Assembly: GCA_019348475.1 (NCBI GenBank)
Contig: JAHWJJ010000027.1
Span: 1 to 17,211 of the forward strand
Length of the DNA: 17,211 nt
Direction: 5' to 3'
From: Gemmatimonadota bacterium
GTDB lineage: Bacteria > Gemmatimonadota > Gemmatimonadetes > Longimicrobiales > Longimicrobiaceae
Both the position numbers and the translations under genes were made by a program. Below are positions 7,368 through 14,999 of the stretch, one piece after another. Within the stretch, counting starts at the first letter, position 1; every line of letters starts with the position of its first letter. The notes under the pieces were generated by a model. It was not told the DNA's origin. It ran no database searches and was given only the letters and a program-made list of their open reading frames with translations.

Positions 7368-8312
7368 TCACGGGCGGGCGGCCAGGATCTCCAGGAGCAG
7401 GCGCGCGGCAAGGCGGGCGGTGCGGCCGTCCGGATCGTACGGCGGCGAGGTTTCCATGATGTCGGCGGCCACCAGGCGCCCGTCCGCGGCGACGGTGCGC
7501 ACCACGTCGATCATCTCCCGAGCGGACAACCCGCCGGTGCCCGGGGCGCTCACGCCGGGGGCGAAGGCCGCGTCGGCGGCGTCCATGTCGATGCTCAGGT
7601 ACAGCGCATCGGCCCCCGCCGTAGCACGATACAGGGCGGCGCGGGAAACTGTCACCGCGCCGTGGGCCTGTACGTCCTCTACCGTGGACAGGTGCACGCC
7701 CTCCCCCGCGGCGAAGTCCATGTAATACCGCGAGTTGGCGAAGCGGCGGATGCCGATCATCGCCACGTGCGCCCCGTCGACGATCGGCGTTTCCATCGCG
7801 CGGCGGAAGGGGGTGCCGCTGGACAGGTGCGCCTCGTCGTCGTACTCGCGCACGTCCAGGTGCGCGTCCAGGTTCACCACGGCCAGGCCGACGTCCGGGC
7901 GCGCGGCGGCCAGGCCGCGGATGATGGACCCCGTGATCCCGTGGTCGCCGCCCAGGAACACGGGACGGGCGCCCGCGGCGAACACCTGCCGCGCGGCCTC
8001 CTCGATCCGGGCGTGCGCGTCGGCGCCGTTCATGGACGGGAGCGCCACGTCTCCCAGGTCCAGCACGGCGGGAACGAGGCGCTCGCCGTCCCACGTGCCG
8101 AACGAGGCCAGCGCGTCGCGGATGGCGCGCGGGCCAAAACGGGCCCCCGGGCGCGACGGAATGCCGCCGTCGTACGGAAAGCCGAGCACCACGGCGAGCC
8201 CGTCCAGCGGCTCGCCTTCAGTCCACGGGCGCAGCAGCGCGGGCGCACGCGGGTCGCGCGGGTCGGGGCTCGCGCGCAGGGCGGCGAGCGGATCGGAAGC
8301 GGGATCGGTCAC
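7368..8312 (-). CDS. Ureohydrolase (arginase/agmatinase/formimidoylglutamase family)
   Basis: A 314-residue member of the binuclear-manganese hydrolase family, which splits a guanidino or formimino group from a substrate. Metal ligands are in place: His124 in GGDHG (121-125), Asp149, His151 and Asp153 in NLDAHLDV (147-154), and Asp242 and Asp244 in SIDMDAAD (240-247), followed by FAPG. The loop SGTPFRRAM and the overall length fit agmatinase or HutG-type enzymes; neighbours give no hut or spe pathway, so the substrate is open. The start is a GTG at 8312 without a clear Shine-Dalgarno; no in-frame ATG lies in the nine codons upstream. It is convergent with the OmpA-family gene and divergent from trpS. 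Confidence 0.9.
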   Translation of the reverse strand: MTDPASDPLAALRASPDPRDPRAPALLRPWTEGEPLDGLAVVLGFPYDGGIPSRPGARFGPRAIRDALASFGTWDGERLVPAVLDLGDVALPSMNGADAHARIEEAARQVFAAGARPVFLGGDHGITGSIIRGLAAARPDVGLAVVNLDAHLDVREYDDEAHLSSGTPFRRAMETPIVDGAHVAMIGIRRFANSRYYMDFAAGEGVHLSTVEDVQAHGAVTVSRAALYRATAGADALYLSIDMDAADAAFAPGVSAPGTGGLSAREMIDVVRTVAADGRLVAADIMETSPPYDPDGRTARLAARLLLEILAARP

Positions 8313-8393
8313 GGGCGGCGGAGTGCGGAGGTTGGCATGATGGCCGGAACGGTCGCGATCATCCGATCGTTCGTCGATATCGGCGGGATCGGC

Positions 8394-8423
8394 TTGTCCG
8401 TTCTTCCGTCCGCTCGCTAACTT
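8394..8423 (+). promoter_or_regulatory. Candidate trpS promoter (TTGTCC-18-TAACTT)
   Basis: TTGTCC (8394-8399) and TAACTT (8418-8423) are 18 bp apart. The -10 is followed by ACG, giving taaCTTACG, the same extension as in the promoter at 10355-10383. The predicted start near 8430 falls at the foot of a strong hairpin. Confidence 0.45.
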
Positions 8424-8430
8424 ACGCGGA

Positions 8431-8465
8431 CCGGGGCGCGCCGGGCCAGCATCGGCGCGCCCCGG
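8431..8465 (+). promoter_or_regulatory. 12-bp stem hairpin at the 5' end of the trpS leader
   Basis: CCGGGGCGCGCC (8431-8442) and GGCGCGCCCCGG (8454-8465) form a perfect 12-bp stem around an 11-nt loop. It lies 42 nt upstream of the trpS ATG and starts about 8 nt after the candidate -10. It could be a 5'-end stabiliser, an attenuator or a protein-binding site. No T-box features are seen. Confidence 0.5.
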
Positions 8466-8507
8466 CTACGTATCGGCCCAAATCGCGTTCTTCGGATATC
8501 CATCGAC

Positions 8508-9473
8508 ATGCGCATCCTCACGGGGATTCAGCCCTCGGGCATCCTGCACATCGGCAACTACTTCGGCGCCATCAAGCCCATCCTGGACCTGCAGGGGCAG
8601 GGCGAGGTGTTCGTGATGCTGGCGGACCTGCACGCGCTCACCTCGCTTCAGAACGCGGAGGCCCTGCGCGAGAACGTCCGCACCGCCGCCATCGACCTGC
8701 TGGCCTGCGGCCTGGACCCGGAGCACACGACGTTCTGGCGCCAGTCCGAAGTGGCCGAGCACGTGGAGCTGATGTGGATCCTGACGACCGTCACCCCGAT
8801 GGGGCTGATGGAGCGCATGGTGGCGTACAAGGACAAGGTGCAGAACGGGCTTTCCGCCAACGTGGGGCTGTTCACCTACCCCATCCTGCAGGCGGCCGAC
8901 ATCCTTGCGTACGACGCGGACCTGGTGCCCGTGGGCAGAGACCAGAAGCAGCACCTGGAGGTCACCCGCGACATCGCCGTAAAGATCAACGAGGCGTACG
9001 GCGAGGGCACGCTCAAGCTGCCGGACGCCAAGATCAGCGAGGACGTGGCGGTGGTGCCGGGGCTGGACGCGCGCAAGATGAGCAAGAGCTACGGCAACAC
9101 CATCGACATCTTCATGGAGGAAAAGGCGCTGCGGAAGCGGGTGATGGGGATCGTCACCGACAGCACGCCACTCGAGGCGCCCAAGGACCCCGACGGATCC
9201 ACCATCGTTGACCTGTACCGCCTGTTCGCGCCGCCGGCGGAGGTGCAGCGGATGAAGGACGAGTTCCGCGCGGGCGGCGTGGGATACGGGCACTTCAAGC
9301 AGCGGCTGTTCGAGGCCGTCTGGGACTACTACGCCCCCATGCGCACCCGCCGCGACCAGATCCTGTCGAAGCCCCGCTACGTGGACGAGGTTCTCGCGGA
9401 AGGCGCGCGGCGCGCGCGGGCGGTCGCGCAGCCGACGGTGGAGCGGGTGTGGAGGGCGGTGGGGCTGCGGTGA
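8508..9473 (+). CDS. trpS: Tryptophanyl-tRNA synthetase
   Basis: A 321-residue class I aminoacyl-tRNA synthetase that charges tRNA-Trp. It opens with GIQPSGILHIGNYFGA (6-21), holding the HIGH-type signature HIGN (14-17), and has KMSKS at 190-194. GLFTYPILQAADIL and VPVGRDQKQHLE are family hallmarks of bacterial TrpRS. Length is normal and both signature motifs are intact. The ATG is fixed by the N-terminal motif; the Shine-Dalgarno is weak. The gene stands alone, with a hairpin leader upstream and a tandem repeat directly after its stop. Confidence 0.97.
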   Translation: MRILTGIQPSGILHIGNYFGAIKPILDLQGQGEVFVMLADLHALTSLQNAEALRENVRTAAIDLLACGLDPEHTTFWRQSEVAEHVELMWILTTVTPMGLMERMVAYKDKVQNGLSANVGLFTYPILQAADILAYDADLVPVGRDQKQHLEVTRDIAVKINEAYGEGTLKLPDAKISEDVAVVPGLDARKMSKSYGNTIDIFMEEKALRKRVMGIVTDSTPLEAPKDPDGSTIVDLYRLFAPPAEVQRMKDEFRAGGVGYGHFKQRLFEAVWDYYAPMRTRRDQILSKPRYVDEVLAEGARRARAVAQPTVERVWRAVGLR

Positions 9474-9543
9474 CGTGAAGGGGTGAAGGGGTGAAGGGGT
9501 GAGCGGGTGAGCGGGTGAGCGGGTGAGCGGGTGGCGGGTGAGC
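9474..9543. repeat. Tandem 8-nt repeat gggtgaag / gggtgagc
   Basis: Starting right after the trpS stop, 8-nt units run head to tail: two gggtgaag (9481-9496), four gggtgagc (9497-9528), one 7-nt unit gggtggc (9529-9535) and one more gggtgagc (9536-9543). A partial unit lies at 9474-9480. The sequence from 9544 to 9824 holds no gene that I can support. Confidence 0.85.
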
Positions 9544-9824
9544 GCCCCGTCGCGCCGCCCCACCCCCCTGAGTCCGCGCAGGCGCCGCGCAGGCGGGCTC
9601 TGCGCCTTTACAACGCGAATTCATTCGCTCCGGCCCTCCCGGCGCCGTCCCGCTCACCCGGACCCCCGCGGCTCTCCGTGAGTGTCGGATCGTCTTCCCG
9701 TGCGATGAGCGCCATCGTCCGCGCGCGACGTCGATCTCAATCGCTCGCCGGCATCGTTCTGGCTGACGCGCGGCGCGCAGTCTCGCACGCCGCCCCGGTT
9801 CCGCCTCTCCGCCCGAGCACGCGA

Positions 9825-10331
9825 ATGGCCCTGATCACCTGCCCCGATTGCGGAGGGTCCGTTTCCGACGCCGCTCCGGCGTGCATCCACTGCGGCCGGC
9901 CCATGGCCGCCCACGCCGCGCCCGCCGCCCCTCCGATGGCGGATGATCCCATGCGCCGGCGGGCGGAGGACCGGGCGGCGCGGGCCAGCAGCAGCAAGCG
10001 CATCGCGGCGGCCGTCTACGTGCTGGAGGTGCTCGCGTTCTTCTACTTCATCCCGGGCATCCTGGGGATCGTGATCGCGTACCTGAAGCGGGGTGAGGCG
10101 CGCGGCACGTGGGTGGAATCGCACTTCGACTGGCTGATCTCCACCTTCTGGATCAGCCTGTGGGGCGTCGTGGCCGCGCTCGTCGTGTGGATGGCCGTGG
10201 GCGCCGCGACCGGCTCGGCCCGCTACGGCATGCTGTCGATGGCCGTGATCGGCGTGGCGCTCACGGCGTGGTACCTCTACCGCCTGGTGCGCGGCGGCCT
10301 GGCGCTGAACGATGAGAAGCCCATTGCCTGA
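9825..10331 (+). CDS. Zinc-ribbon membrane protein, DUF4870/Tic20-like
   Basis: A 168-residue protein. Residues 4-24 are a zinc ribbon with Cys6, Cys9, Cys20 and Cys23 (CPDCG, CIHCG). A Pro/Ala linker and a basic patch follow. There are three membrane segments at about 60-86, 103-128 and 133-154. Between the first two, the soluble stretch ARGTWVESHFDWLISTFW resembles the DUF4870 signature, and the C-terminus YRLVRGGLALNDEKP also fits that family. The function of DUF4870 proteins is not established. ATG 9825 is chosen because the zinc ribbon follows at once; a longer in-frame extension back to 9531 enters the tandem repeat and shows no domain. The Shine-Dalgarno is poor. Confidence 0.8.
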   Translation: MALITCPDCGGSVSDAAPACIHCGRPMAAHAAPAAPPMADDPMRRRAEDRAARASSSKRIAAAVYVLEVLAFFYFIPGILGIVIAYLKRGEARGTWVESHFDWLISTFWISLWGVVAALVVWMAVGAATGSARYGMLSMAVIGVALTAWYLYRLVRGGLALNDEKPIA

Positions 10332-10354
10332 GCGCCACGTGTGCGACAAAATTC

Positions 10355-10383
10355 TTGTGCGCCGAATCGCCGCCCCCTATCTT
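10355..10383 (+). promoter_or_regulatory. Candidate promoter of the S41 peptidase-like gene (TTGTGC-17-TATCTT)
   Basis: TTGTGC (10355-10360) and TATCTT (10378-10383) are 17 bp apart, and the -10 is followed by ACG. The predicted start near 10390 lies in a 7-bp stem formed by CCGCGGC (10388-10394) and GCCGCGG (10420-10426), which encloses a 10-nt palindrome at 10410-10419. The leader would be about 165 nt. Confidence 0.5.
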
Positions 10384-10556
10384 ACGTCCGCGGCGGGAAG
10401 CAGAACCGGCGTCCGGACGGCCGCGGCCGCGCTCCGCGCGCCCGGGCTCTCACGGGCTGCAGAAACCATCGCCAGCGGCTGCACGATTTCATCATTGCTC
10501 CACGCCGTGTCGACCTCGCCCGGCATCCATCTCCCTCCTTGCTGACTCCGCGATCC

Positions 10557-11705
10557 ATGACGAATTCGACCTCCGCCGGGTTCTCGATCGCCGTGACGCT
10601 GCTCTCGGCCGCCGCCTGCGCCGCACCCGGCGAGCGTCTGGAGACCGCGACGGCTCCGCCTCCGCTCGCCGCGGCGGCAGTGGATCCGGGGTGCGCGGTG
10701 GATTGGGATTCCACCTACACCATCGTCAGCCGCGACTACGCGGGCTTCGCCGGCAAGACGGCCGGGCCGGAGCGGGCGGCGGCGTTCGCGGCGGTCACCG
10801 ACAGAGTGCGCGCGGAACTGCGCTCGGCGGCGGACGCGGAGGCGTGCACCGCCGCGCTGCAGCGCTGGATCGCGTTCTTCGGCGACCGTCATCTGCAGTT
10901 GTGGCAGCCCGGGGCGCCCGCGCCGCAGCCTGCGGGGCCCGCGCCTGCGCCCGCCCAGGAGCCGCGCCTGTCCGTCGCGTTTCTGGACGACAGCACGGCG
11001 CTACTCACCCTGCCGGACTTCGGGCAGCGGTGGAAGGGCGCCATCGACAGCCTGGTGGCGGCACACCGGGAGCGGCTGCTCGCCACGCCATACCTGGTCA
11101 TCGATGTGCGCGGCAACGGCGGGGGATGGACGGCCTCGTACGCGAGCGTGCTTCCGCTGCTGTACACGGACCCCATCCACGTGGACGGGATTGAGGGATG
11201 GGCGTCGGAGGGCAACGTCGCCGAGGCGCGGCGGATGGTGGAGTCGCCCGACACGCCTGAGCAGCTCAAGGCGCAGATCCGGCCGATGCTGGGGCTGCTG
11301 GAAGCCAACCGGGGCCGCTTCGTCCGCTTCGCCGGCGATGACACGGTGACGTTCGACACCGTGCACCCGCTGCCGCGCGCGGTGGCCATCGTCGCGGACC
11401 GCCGCTGCGCCAGCACCTGCGAGCAGTTTCTGCTGGACGCGCGGCAGAGCCGCAAGGTGACCGTCTTCGCCAGCGAGAACACGCGCGGAATGCTGGACTA
11501 CGGCAACCTGCGCACCGTCCGGCTTCCCTCGGGAGCGCGCCGGCTGGCCGTGCCCACCACGCGTTCGCTGCGGCTGCCGGAGAACCCGATGGACCTGGTG
11601 GGGATCGCGCCCGGCGTCCGCATTCCGCCGGGCGAGACGGACCCGGTGCGCTTCGCGGCGCGGCATCTGCGCTCCCACGGCGGAGCAGGGCACGCCGCGC
11701 CGTAG
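10557..11705 (+). CDS. S41-family peptidase-like lipoprotein
   Basis: A 382-residue exported protein. Residues 1-21 look like a lipoprotein signal (LLSAAAC, Cys21). An Ala/Pro-rich stretch around 120-140 separates an N-terminal helical part from the protease-like core. The core has YLVIDVRGNGGGW, then VAIVADRRCASTCEQFL with the likely nucleophile Ser286, then VTVFASENTRG, the order found in C-terminal-processing (tail-specific) S41 peptidases. No PDZ domain is seen. It probably acts in the periplasm on an unknown protein substrate. The ATG at 10557 gives the signal peptide directly; a longer in-frame start at 10341 would cross the promoter. The K+ channel gene begins 41 nt after its stop. Confidence 0.8.
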   Translation: MTNSTSAGFSIAVTLLSAAACAAPGERLETATAPPPLAAAAVDPGCAVDWDSTYTIVSRDYAGFAGKTAGPERAAAFAAVTDRVRAELRSAADAEACTAALQRWIAFFGDRHLQLWQPGAPAPQPAGPAPAPAQEPRLSVAFLDDSTALLTLPDFGQRWKGAIDSLVAAHRERLLATPYLVIDVRGNGGGWTASYASVLPLLYTDPIHVDGIEGWASEGNVAEARRMVESPDTPEQLKAQIRPMLGLLEANRGRFVRFAGDDTVTFDTVHPLPRAVAIVADRRCASTCEQFLLDARQSRKVTVFASENTRGMLDYGNLRTVRLPSGARRLAVPTTRSLRLPENPMDLVGIAPGVRIPPGETDPVRFAARHLRSHGGAGHAAP

Positions 11706-11746
11706 CGCCGAACGCACCGGCCCCGTCCACGGGCGCCACGACAGGC

Positions 11747-12547
11747 ATGCGCCCCCTTCGCCAGCGGCTGCACGACATCATCTTTCAGCACGACGACCCC
11801 GCCGAGCGCGCGTTCGACGTGGTGGTGATCGCCGCCATCCTGCTCAGCGTGCTGGTGGTGATGCTGGACAGCGTCGCCTCCATCTCCGCCGCGTACGGGC
11901 CCGCGCTGTACGCGGCGGAGTGGTTTTTCACCATCCTGTTCACCGTCGAATACCTGCTGCGGCTGTGGACTTCGCGCCGGCCGCTGGCCTACGCGCGCAG
12001 CTTCTACGGCGTGGTGGACCTGCTGGCCGTGCTCCCCACCTACCTGAGCATCCTTTTTCCGCCGGGCCGCTTTCTGGTGGTGCTGCGGGTGCTCCGGGTC
12101 TTGCGCGTGTTCCGCATCCTGAAGCTGGCGGAGTACGTGGAGCAGGGCGCCGTGCTCACGGCGGCGCTGCGGGCCAGCCGCTACAAGATCATCGTGTTCG
12201 TCTGGGCGGTCCTCACCATGGTGGTGGTGGTGGGCTCGCTGATGTACCTGATCGAGGGCCCCCCCTCCGGATTCACCAGCATCCCCCAGAGCATCTACTG
12301 GGCGATCGTCACGCTGACCACCGTGGGATACGGCGACATCGCGCCCGTGACCCCGCTGGGAAAGGGGCTCGCGGCCACGCTGATGATCATGGGCTACGGG
12401 ATCATCGCCGTCCCCACCGGGATCGTGACGCTGGAGCTGGACCGCGCCTCGCGCGCGCCCCGCGCAGCGCGCGTGTGCCGCGGCTGCGGGGTGGACCGCC
12501 ACGATCCCGACGCGGCCTTCTGCAAGCACTGCGGCACGGGGCTGTAG
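11747..12547 (+). CDS. Voltage-gated potassium channel with C-terminal zinc ribbon
   Basis: A 266-residue six-helix channel of the bacterial Kv type. S1 lies at about 22-42, S2 at 52-73 and S3 at 85-104. S4, at about 108-126, carries Arg114, Arg117, Arg120, Arg123 and Lys126 at every third residue. S5 is about 146-168, the selectivity filter TTVGYGD is at 191-197, and S6 is about 204-231. The inner-membrane tetramer would pass K+ in response to depolarisation. After S6 there is only a short basic linker and a zinc ribbon (Cys244, Cys247, Cys259, Cys262), in place of the RCK or CNBD domain of many prokaryotic channels. The gene starts 41 nt after the S41 peptidase-like gene, with only a weak AGG before the ATG. 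Confidence 0.95.
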   Translation: MRPLRQRLHDIIFQHDDPAERAFDVVVIAAILLSVLVVMLDSVASISAAYGPALYAAEWFFTILFTVEYLLRLWTSRRPLAYARSFYGVVDLLAVLPTYLSILFPPGRFLVVLRVLRVLRVFRILKLAEYVEQGAVLTAALRASRYKIIVFVWAVLTMVVVVGSLMYLIEGPPSGFTSIPQSIYWAIVTLTTVGYGDIAPVTPLGKGLAATLMIMGYGIIAVPTGIVTLELDRASRAPRAARVCRGCGVDRHDPDAAFCKHCGTGL

Positions 12548-12665
12548 CCGTGCCGGAATCCCCATCCTGCTGGGCCGCAACACGATACGTGGCGCGCGGC
12601 ACCGCTCTTGCCCTGTCTCCGCGGCTCCTGGGGTGAGCGGAAACCCTCGAAGGCAGGGGATGACG

Positions 12666-13307
12666 ATGAAGAAGAACTCGATCCGCCATCTGGCGGCGGC
12701 GGCGTTCACGGTGACGGCGCTTTCCGGATGCGCGGGCACCAACCTGGGCGCGCTGGGCGACATCCTGGGCGGGGCCATGGGCGGCCCGGGACAGCAGGGG
12801 CAGCAGGGGCAGGTGGTGGTGGAGGTGCAGGGGGTGGACGCGCGCCAGCAGGTGATCGCGGTGCGCACCCAGCAGGGGCAGCAGGGGAACGTGATGTACG
12901 ACCAGAACACCATCGTCGTCTACCAGAACCAGCAGTACCCGGTCACGGCGCTGGAGCGCGGCGACGTGGTGTCCATGCAGGTGCAGCAGACGCAGCGGGG
13001 GCAGCCGTACGCCAGCCGCATCGACGTGCAGCAGAGCGTGCAGGAGCGCACCGGCCAGGCAGGAAGCGTGGGGGGCACGGGCGCCGCGGGGCAGCTGCAG
13101 CAGATGGCCGGCCGCGTGGGGCAGATCGACCACAACCGCGGCACCTTCCAGCTGCAGACGCAGCAGGGCACGTTCGTGGTGTCGCTGCCGTACAACCCCG
13201 GCAACGCGACCACGGACTACTTCCACCGCCTGCGCACCGGCCAGACCGTGCGCCTGGAGGGCACGTTCATGGGCAACGGCCGGGTGGAGCTGTACCGCTT
13301 CATCTGA
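12666..13307 (+). CDS. Gln-rich lipoprotein with two beta-rich repeats
   Basis: A 213-residue envelope protein of unknown function. Residues 1-22 are a lipoprotein signal ending in the lipobox LSGC (Cys22). A Gly/Gln-rich linker follows (GQQGQQG). Two similar beta-rich units come next. The first, about 49-130, contains VEVQGVDARQQVIAVRTQQG; the second, about 150-213, contains VGQIDHNRGTFQLQTQQG. Each ends in a segment setting a physical limit (ERGDVVSMQV; RTGQTVRLEGTF), a pattern that suggests OB-like folds. ATG 12666 is preferred over ATG 12660 because AGGGG (12655-12659) touches the latter. A strong terminator follows the gene. Confidence 0.8.
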   Translation: MKKNSIRHLAAAAFTVTALSGCAGTNLGALGDILGGAMGGPGQQGQQGQVVVEVQGVDARQQVIAVRTQQGQQGNVMYDQNTIVVYQNQQYPVTALERGDVVSMQVQQTQRGQPYASRIDVQQSVQERTGQAGSVGGTGAAGQLQQMAGRVGQIDHNRGTFQLQTQQGTFVVSLPYNPGNATTDYFHRLRTGQTVRLEGTFMGNGRVELYRFI

Positions 13308-13359
13308 CGGCGGCGCCACCGCGCGGCCGCAGCACGCGGAGACCGCGCGCGCTTGCGCG

Positions 13360-13405
13360 GAGGCCCCCCGGCGCAAAGGTTCCTGCGCCGGGGGGCCTCG
13401 CTTTT
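13360..13405 (+). terminator. Intrinsic terminator between the lipoprotein and nitrilase genes
   Basis: A perfect 16-bp stem, GAGGCCCCCCGGCGCA (13360-13375) with TGCGCCGGGGGGCCTC (13384-13399), closes an 8-nt loop. GC and TTTT (13402-13405) follow. A smaller stem, CCGCGC (13343-13348) with GCGCGG (13355-13360), abuts it. The nitrilase ATG is only 18 nt after the T run. Confidence 0.88.
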
Positions 13406-13423
13406 CATTCAACCCGGGCAGGG

Positions 13424-14365
13424 ATGCCGCACACCTCGGTCGCCATCGTCCAGGCGGAAGTCGCGCCCGATCTGGACGCCGCGCTGGAGTCCACCTTCGC
13501 GCTGGCGCGCAGCGCCGCGGAAGGGGGCGCTCGGCTCGTCGTCTTTCCCGAAACGTGGATCCCCGGCTACCCGGCCTGGCTGGACCTGAGCCGCGACGCC
13601 GCGCTGTGGGACCACGCGCCGGTCAAGCGCGTCTACCGCCGCATCGCGGAGAACAGCGTGGTGGTGGACGGCCCCTCCGGCCGGCGGCTGCGCGAGATCG
13701 CCCGCGAGGTGGGCGCCACGCTGGTCGTGGGCGTCAGCGAGCGGGTGGACCGCGGGGCCGGGCGCGGCACGCTGTACAACACCCTGCTCACGCTGGGGCC
13801 TGACGGCGCCCTGCTGAACCACCACCGCAAGCTGGTGCCGACGTATACCGAGCGGCTGGTGTGGGGCGGCGGCGACGCGGACGGACTTGCCGCGGTGGAT
13901 ACGCCGGCCGGGCGCGTGGGCGGGCTGGTTTGCTGGGAGCACTGGATGCCGCTGGCGCGCCAGGCCCTGCACGAGTGCGGCGAGGACGTGCACGTGGCGG
14001 TGTGGCCGACGGCTCACGAGATGCACCAGGTGGCCAGCCGCCACTATGCTTTCGAGGGGCGGTGCTACGTGCTGGCGGCGGGTGCGCTGATGCGTGCCTC
14101 CGCGCTCCCCGCGGAGTTGGAGGTGCACGCGGAGCGGGTGCAGGGCCCCGGGCAGTGGGTGCTGCGGGGCGGCAGCGCCATCATCGGACCGGACGGGCGG
14201 TACGTCCGCGAGCCGGTGTACGACGAGCCCGCCATCATCCACGCCGAGCTGGACCTGGGCCGCTGCCGCGAAGAAGCCATGACGCTGGACGTGGGCGGCC
14301 ACTACCACCGCGCCGAACTGTTCGACTTCGGGGTGCGCCGCGACCGGCGCGGCCGCCCGGCCTGA
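13424..14365 (+). CDS. Nitrilase / carbon-nitrogen hydrolase
   Basis: A 313-residue cytoplasmic enzyme of the nitrilase superfamily. The catalytic triad is Glu43 (FPETW), Lys136 (HHRKLVPTYTERLVWGGGD) and Cys170 (VCWEHWMPLAR). The CWEHWMPLAR context and HEMHQVASRHYAFEGRCYVLAA point to the nitrilase branch, which turns nitriles into carboxylic acids and ammonia, instead of amidases or NAD synthetase. The substrate cannot be read from the sequence. The ATG follows GGCAGGG closely. The gene begins just after an intrinsic terminator and has no visible promoter of its own; a DUF3052-like gene follows after 49 nt. Confidence 0.92.
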   Translation: MPHTSVAIVQAEVAPDLDAALESTFALARSAAEGGARLVVFPETWIPGYPAWLDLSRDAALWDHAPVKRVYRRIAENSVVVDGPSGRRLREIAREVGATLVVGVSERVDRGAGRGTLYNTLLTLGPDGALLNHHRKLVPTYTERLVWGGGDADGLAAVDTPAGRVGGLVCWEHWMPLARQALHECGEDVHVAVWPTAHEMHQVASRHYAFEGRCYVLAAGALMRASALPAELEVHAERVQGPGQWVLRGGSAIIGPDGRYVREPVYDEPAIIHAELDLGRCREEAMTLDVGGHYHRAELFDFGVRRDRRGRPA

Positions 14366-14414
14366 CCGGACCCGGGGATCGAGACCAGGAAGCCTGCCCC
14401 TCGATGGAGGCCCC

Positions 14415-14879
14415 ATGACGCCGCTGTTCAACAAGCTGAACCTGAAGGGCCACCGGGAGATCGTGGTCCTCGACGCGCCGGAGAGCTTCGAGCGCGAGCT
14501 GGATGCGCTGGAGGGCGTGACGGTGCACCGCGGCATCGCCGGGGTGGAGCGCGTGGAGTTCGCGCTCGCCTTCGTCATCACCACGGCCCAGCTCGCCGCG
14601 GCCGCGGACGCCATCCTGCCGAAGGCGCAGGGCGACGCGGTGGTGTGGTTCGCGTATCCCAAGGGCACGTCGGAGCGCTACCGGTGCGAGTTCAACCGCG
14701 ACACCGGCTGGGCGCCCCTGGGTGCGGCCGGGTTCGAGGCCGTGCGCCAGGTCGCCATCGACGAGGACTGGAGCGCCCTGCGCTTTCGCCGCGTGGAGCA
14801 CATCAAAACCATGAAGCGCGATCCCTCCCGCGCCGCCACGGAACTGGGCAAGGCGCGCGTTGCGAAGAATCAGGAGTAG
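14415..14879 (+). CDS. Small conserved protein, DUF3052-like
   Basis: A 154-residue soluble protein without a signal peptide. LFNKLNLKGHREIVVLDAPESF at the start, FALAFVITTAQLAAAADAIL in the middle, and VVWFAYPKGTS then IDEDWSALRFRRVEHI near the end follow the layout of DUF3052-type proteins, whose function is unknown. The C-terminal 20 residues are basic. GGAGG at 14406-14410 precedes the ATG by 4 nt. It sits 49 nt after the nitrilase gene in the same direction, so the two may form a unit. The family call is from memory of the pattern and is tentative. Confidence 0.65.
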   Translation: MTPLFNKLNLKGHREIVVLDAPESFERELDALEGVTVHRGIAGVERVEFALAFVITTAQLAAAADAILPKAQGDAVVWFAYPKGTSERYRCEFNRDTGWAPLGAAGFEAVRQVAIDEDWSALRFRRVEHIKTMKRDPSRAATELGKARVAKNQE

Positions 14880-14927
14880 GTGATCCCCCGGCACCCGCGC
14901 TCCCGCCGGTCGGCCCCGCCCGCGTTC

Positions 14928-14956
14928 TTGACTCTCCCGCCGCGCATCCGTATGGT
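14928..14956 (+). promoter_or_regulatory. Sigma70-type promoter of the ATPase gene
   Basis: TTGACT (14928-14933) and TATGGT (14951-14956) are exactly 17 bp apart. The predicted start, near 14963, lies inside the first of three tandem palindromes, so binding there would block or alter initiation. Confidence 0.6.
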
Positions 14957-14999
14957 TCCACCGGTGGAAGTTCCACCGGTGGAACTTCCACTGGTGGAA
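14956..14999. repeat. Three tandem 14-bp palindromes (15-bp period), likely operator
   Basis: TTCCACCGGTGGAA, a perfect palindrome, occurs at 14956-14969 and 14971-14984. A one-base variant (TTCCACTGGTGGAA) occurs at 14986-14999. Single-base spacers give a 15-bp period. The array runs from the last base of the -10 box to 29 nt before the ATPase start codon. Confidence 0.85.

Noticed and set aside
8340..8507. T-box riboswitch before trpS
   Set aside because: The leader has one G/C hairpin and no T-box consensus, specifier loop or antiterminator.
9531..9824. Upstream extension of the zinc-ribbon membrane protein
   Set aside because: The added residues start in the tandem repeat and have no recognisable domain; the zinc ribbon begins right after ATG 9825.
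11498..12913. Minus-strand open frame across the K+ channel
   Set aside because: Antisense of a clear channel; the His-rich composition is the complement of Val/Gly codons.
14956..14999. Possible small CRISPR array
   Set aside because: The repeats are palindromic and separated by one base, with no spacers and no cas genes.
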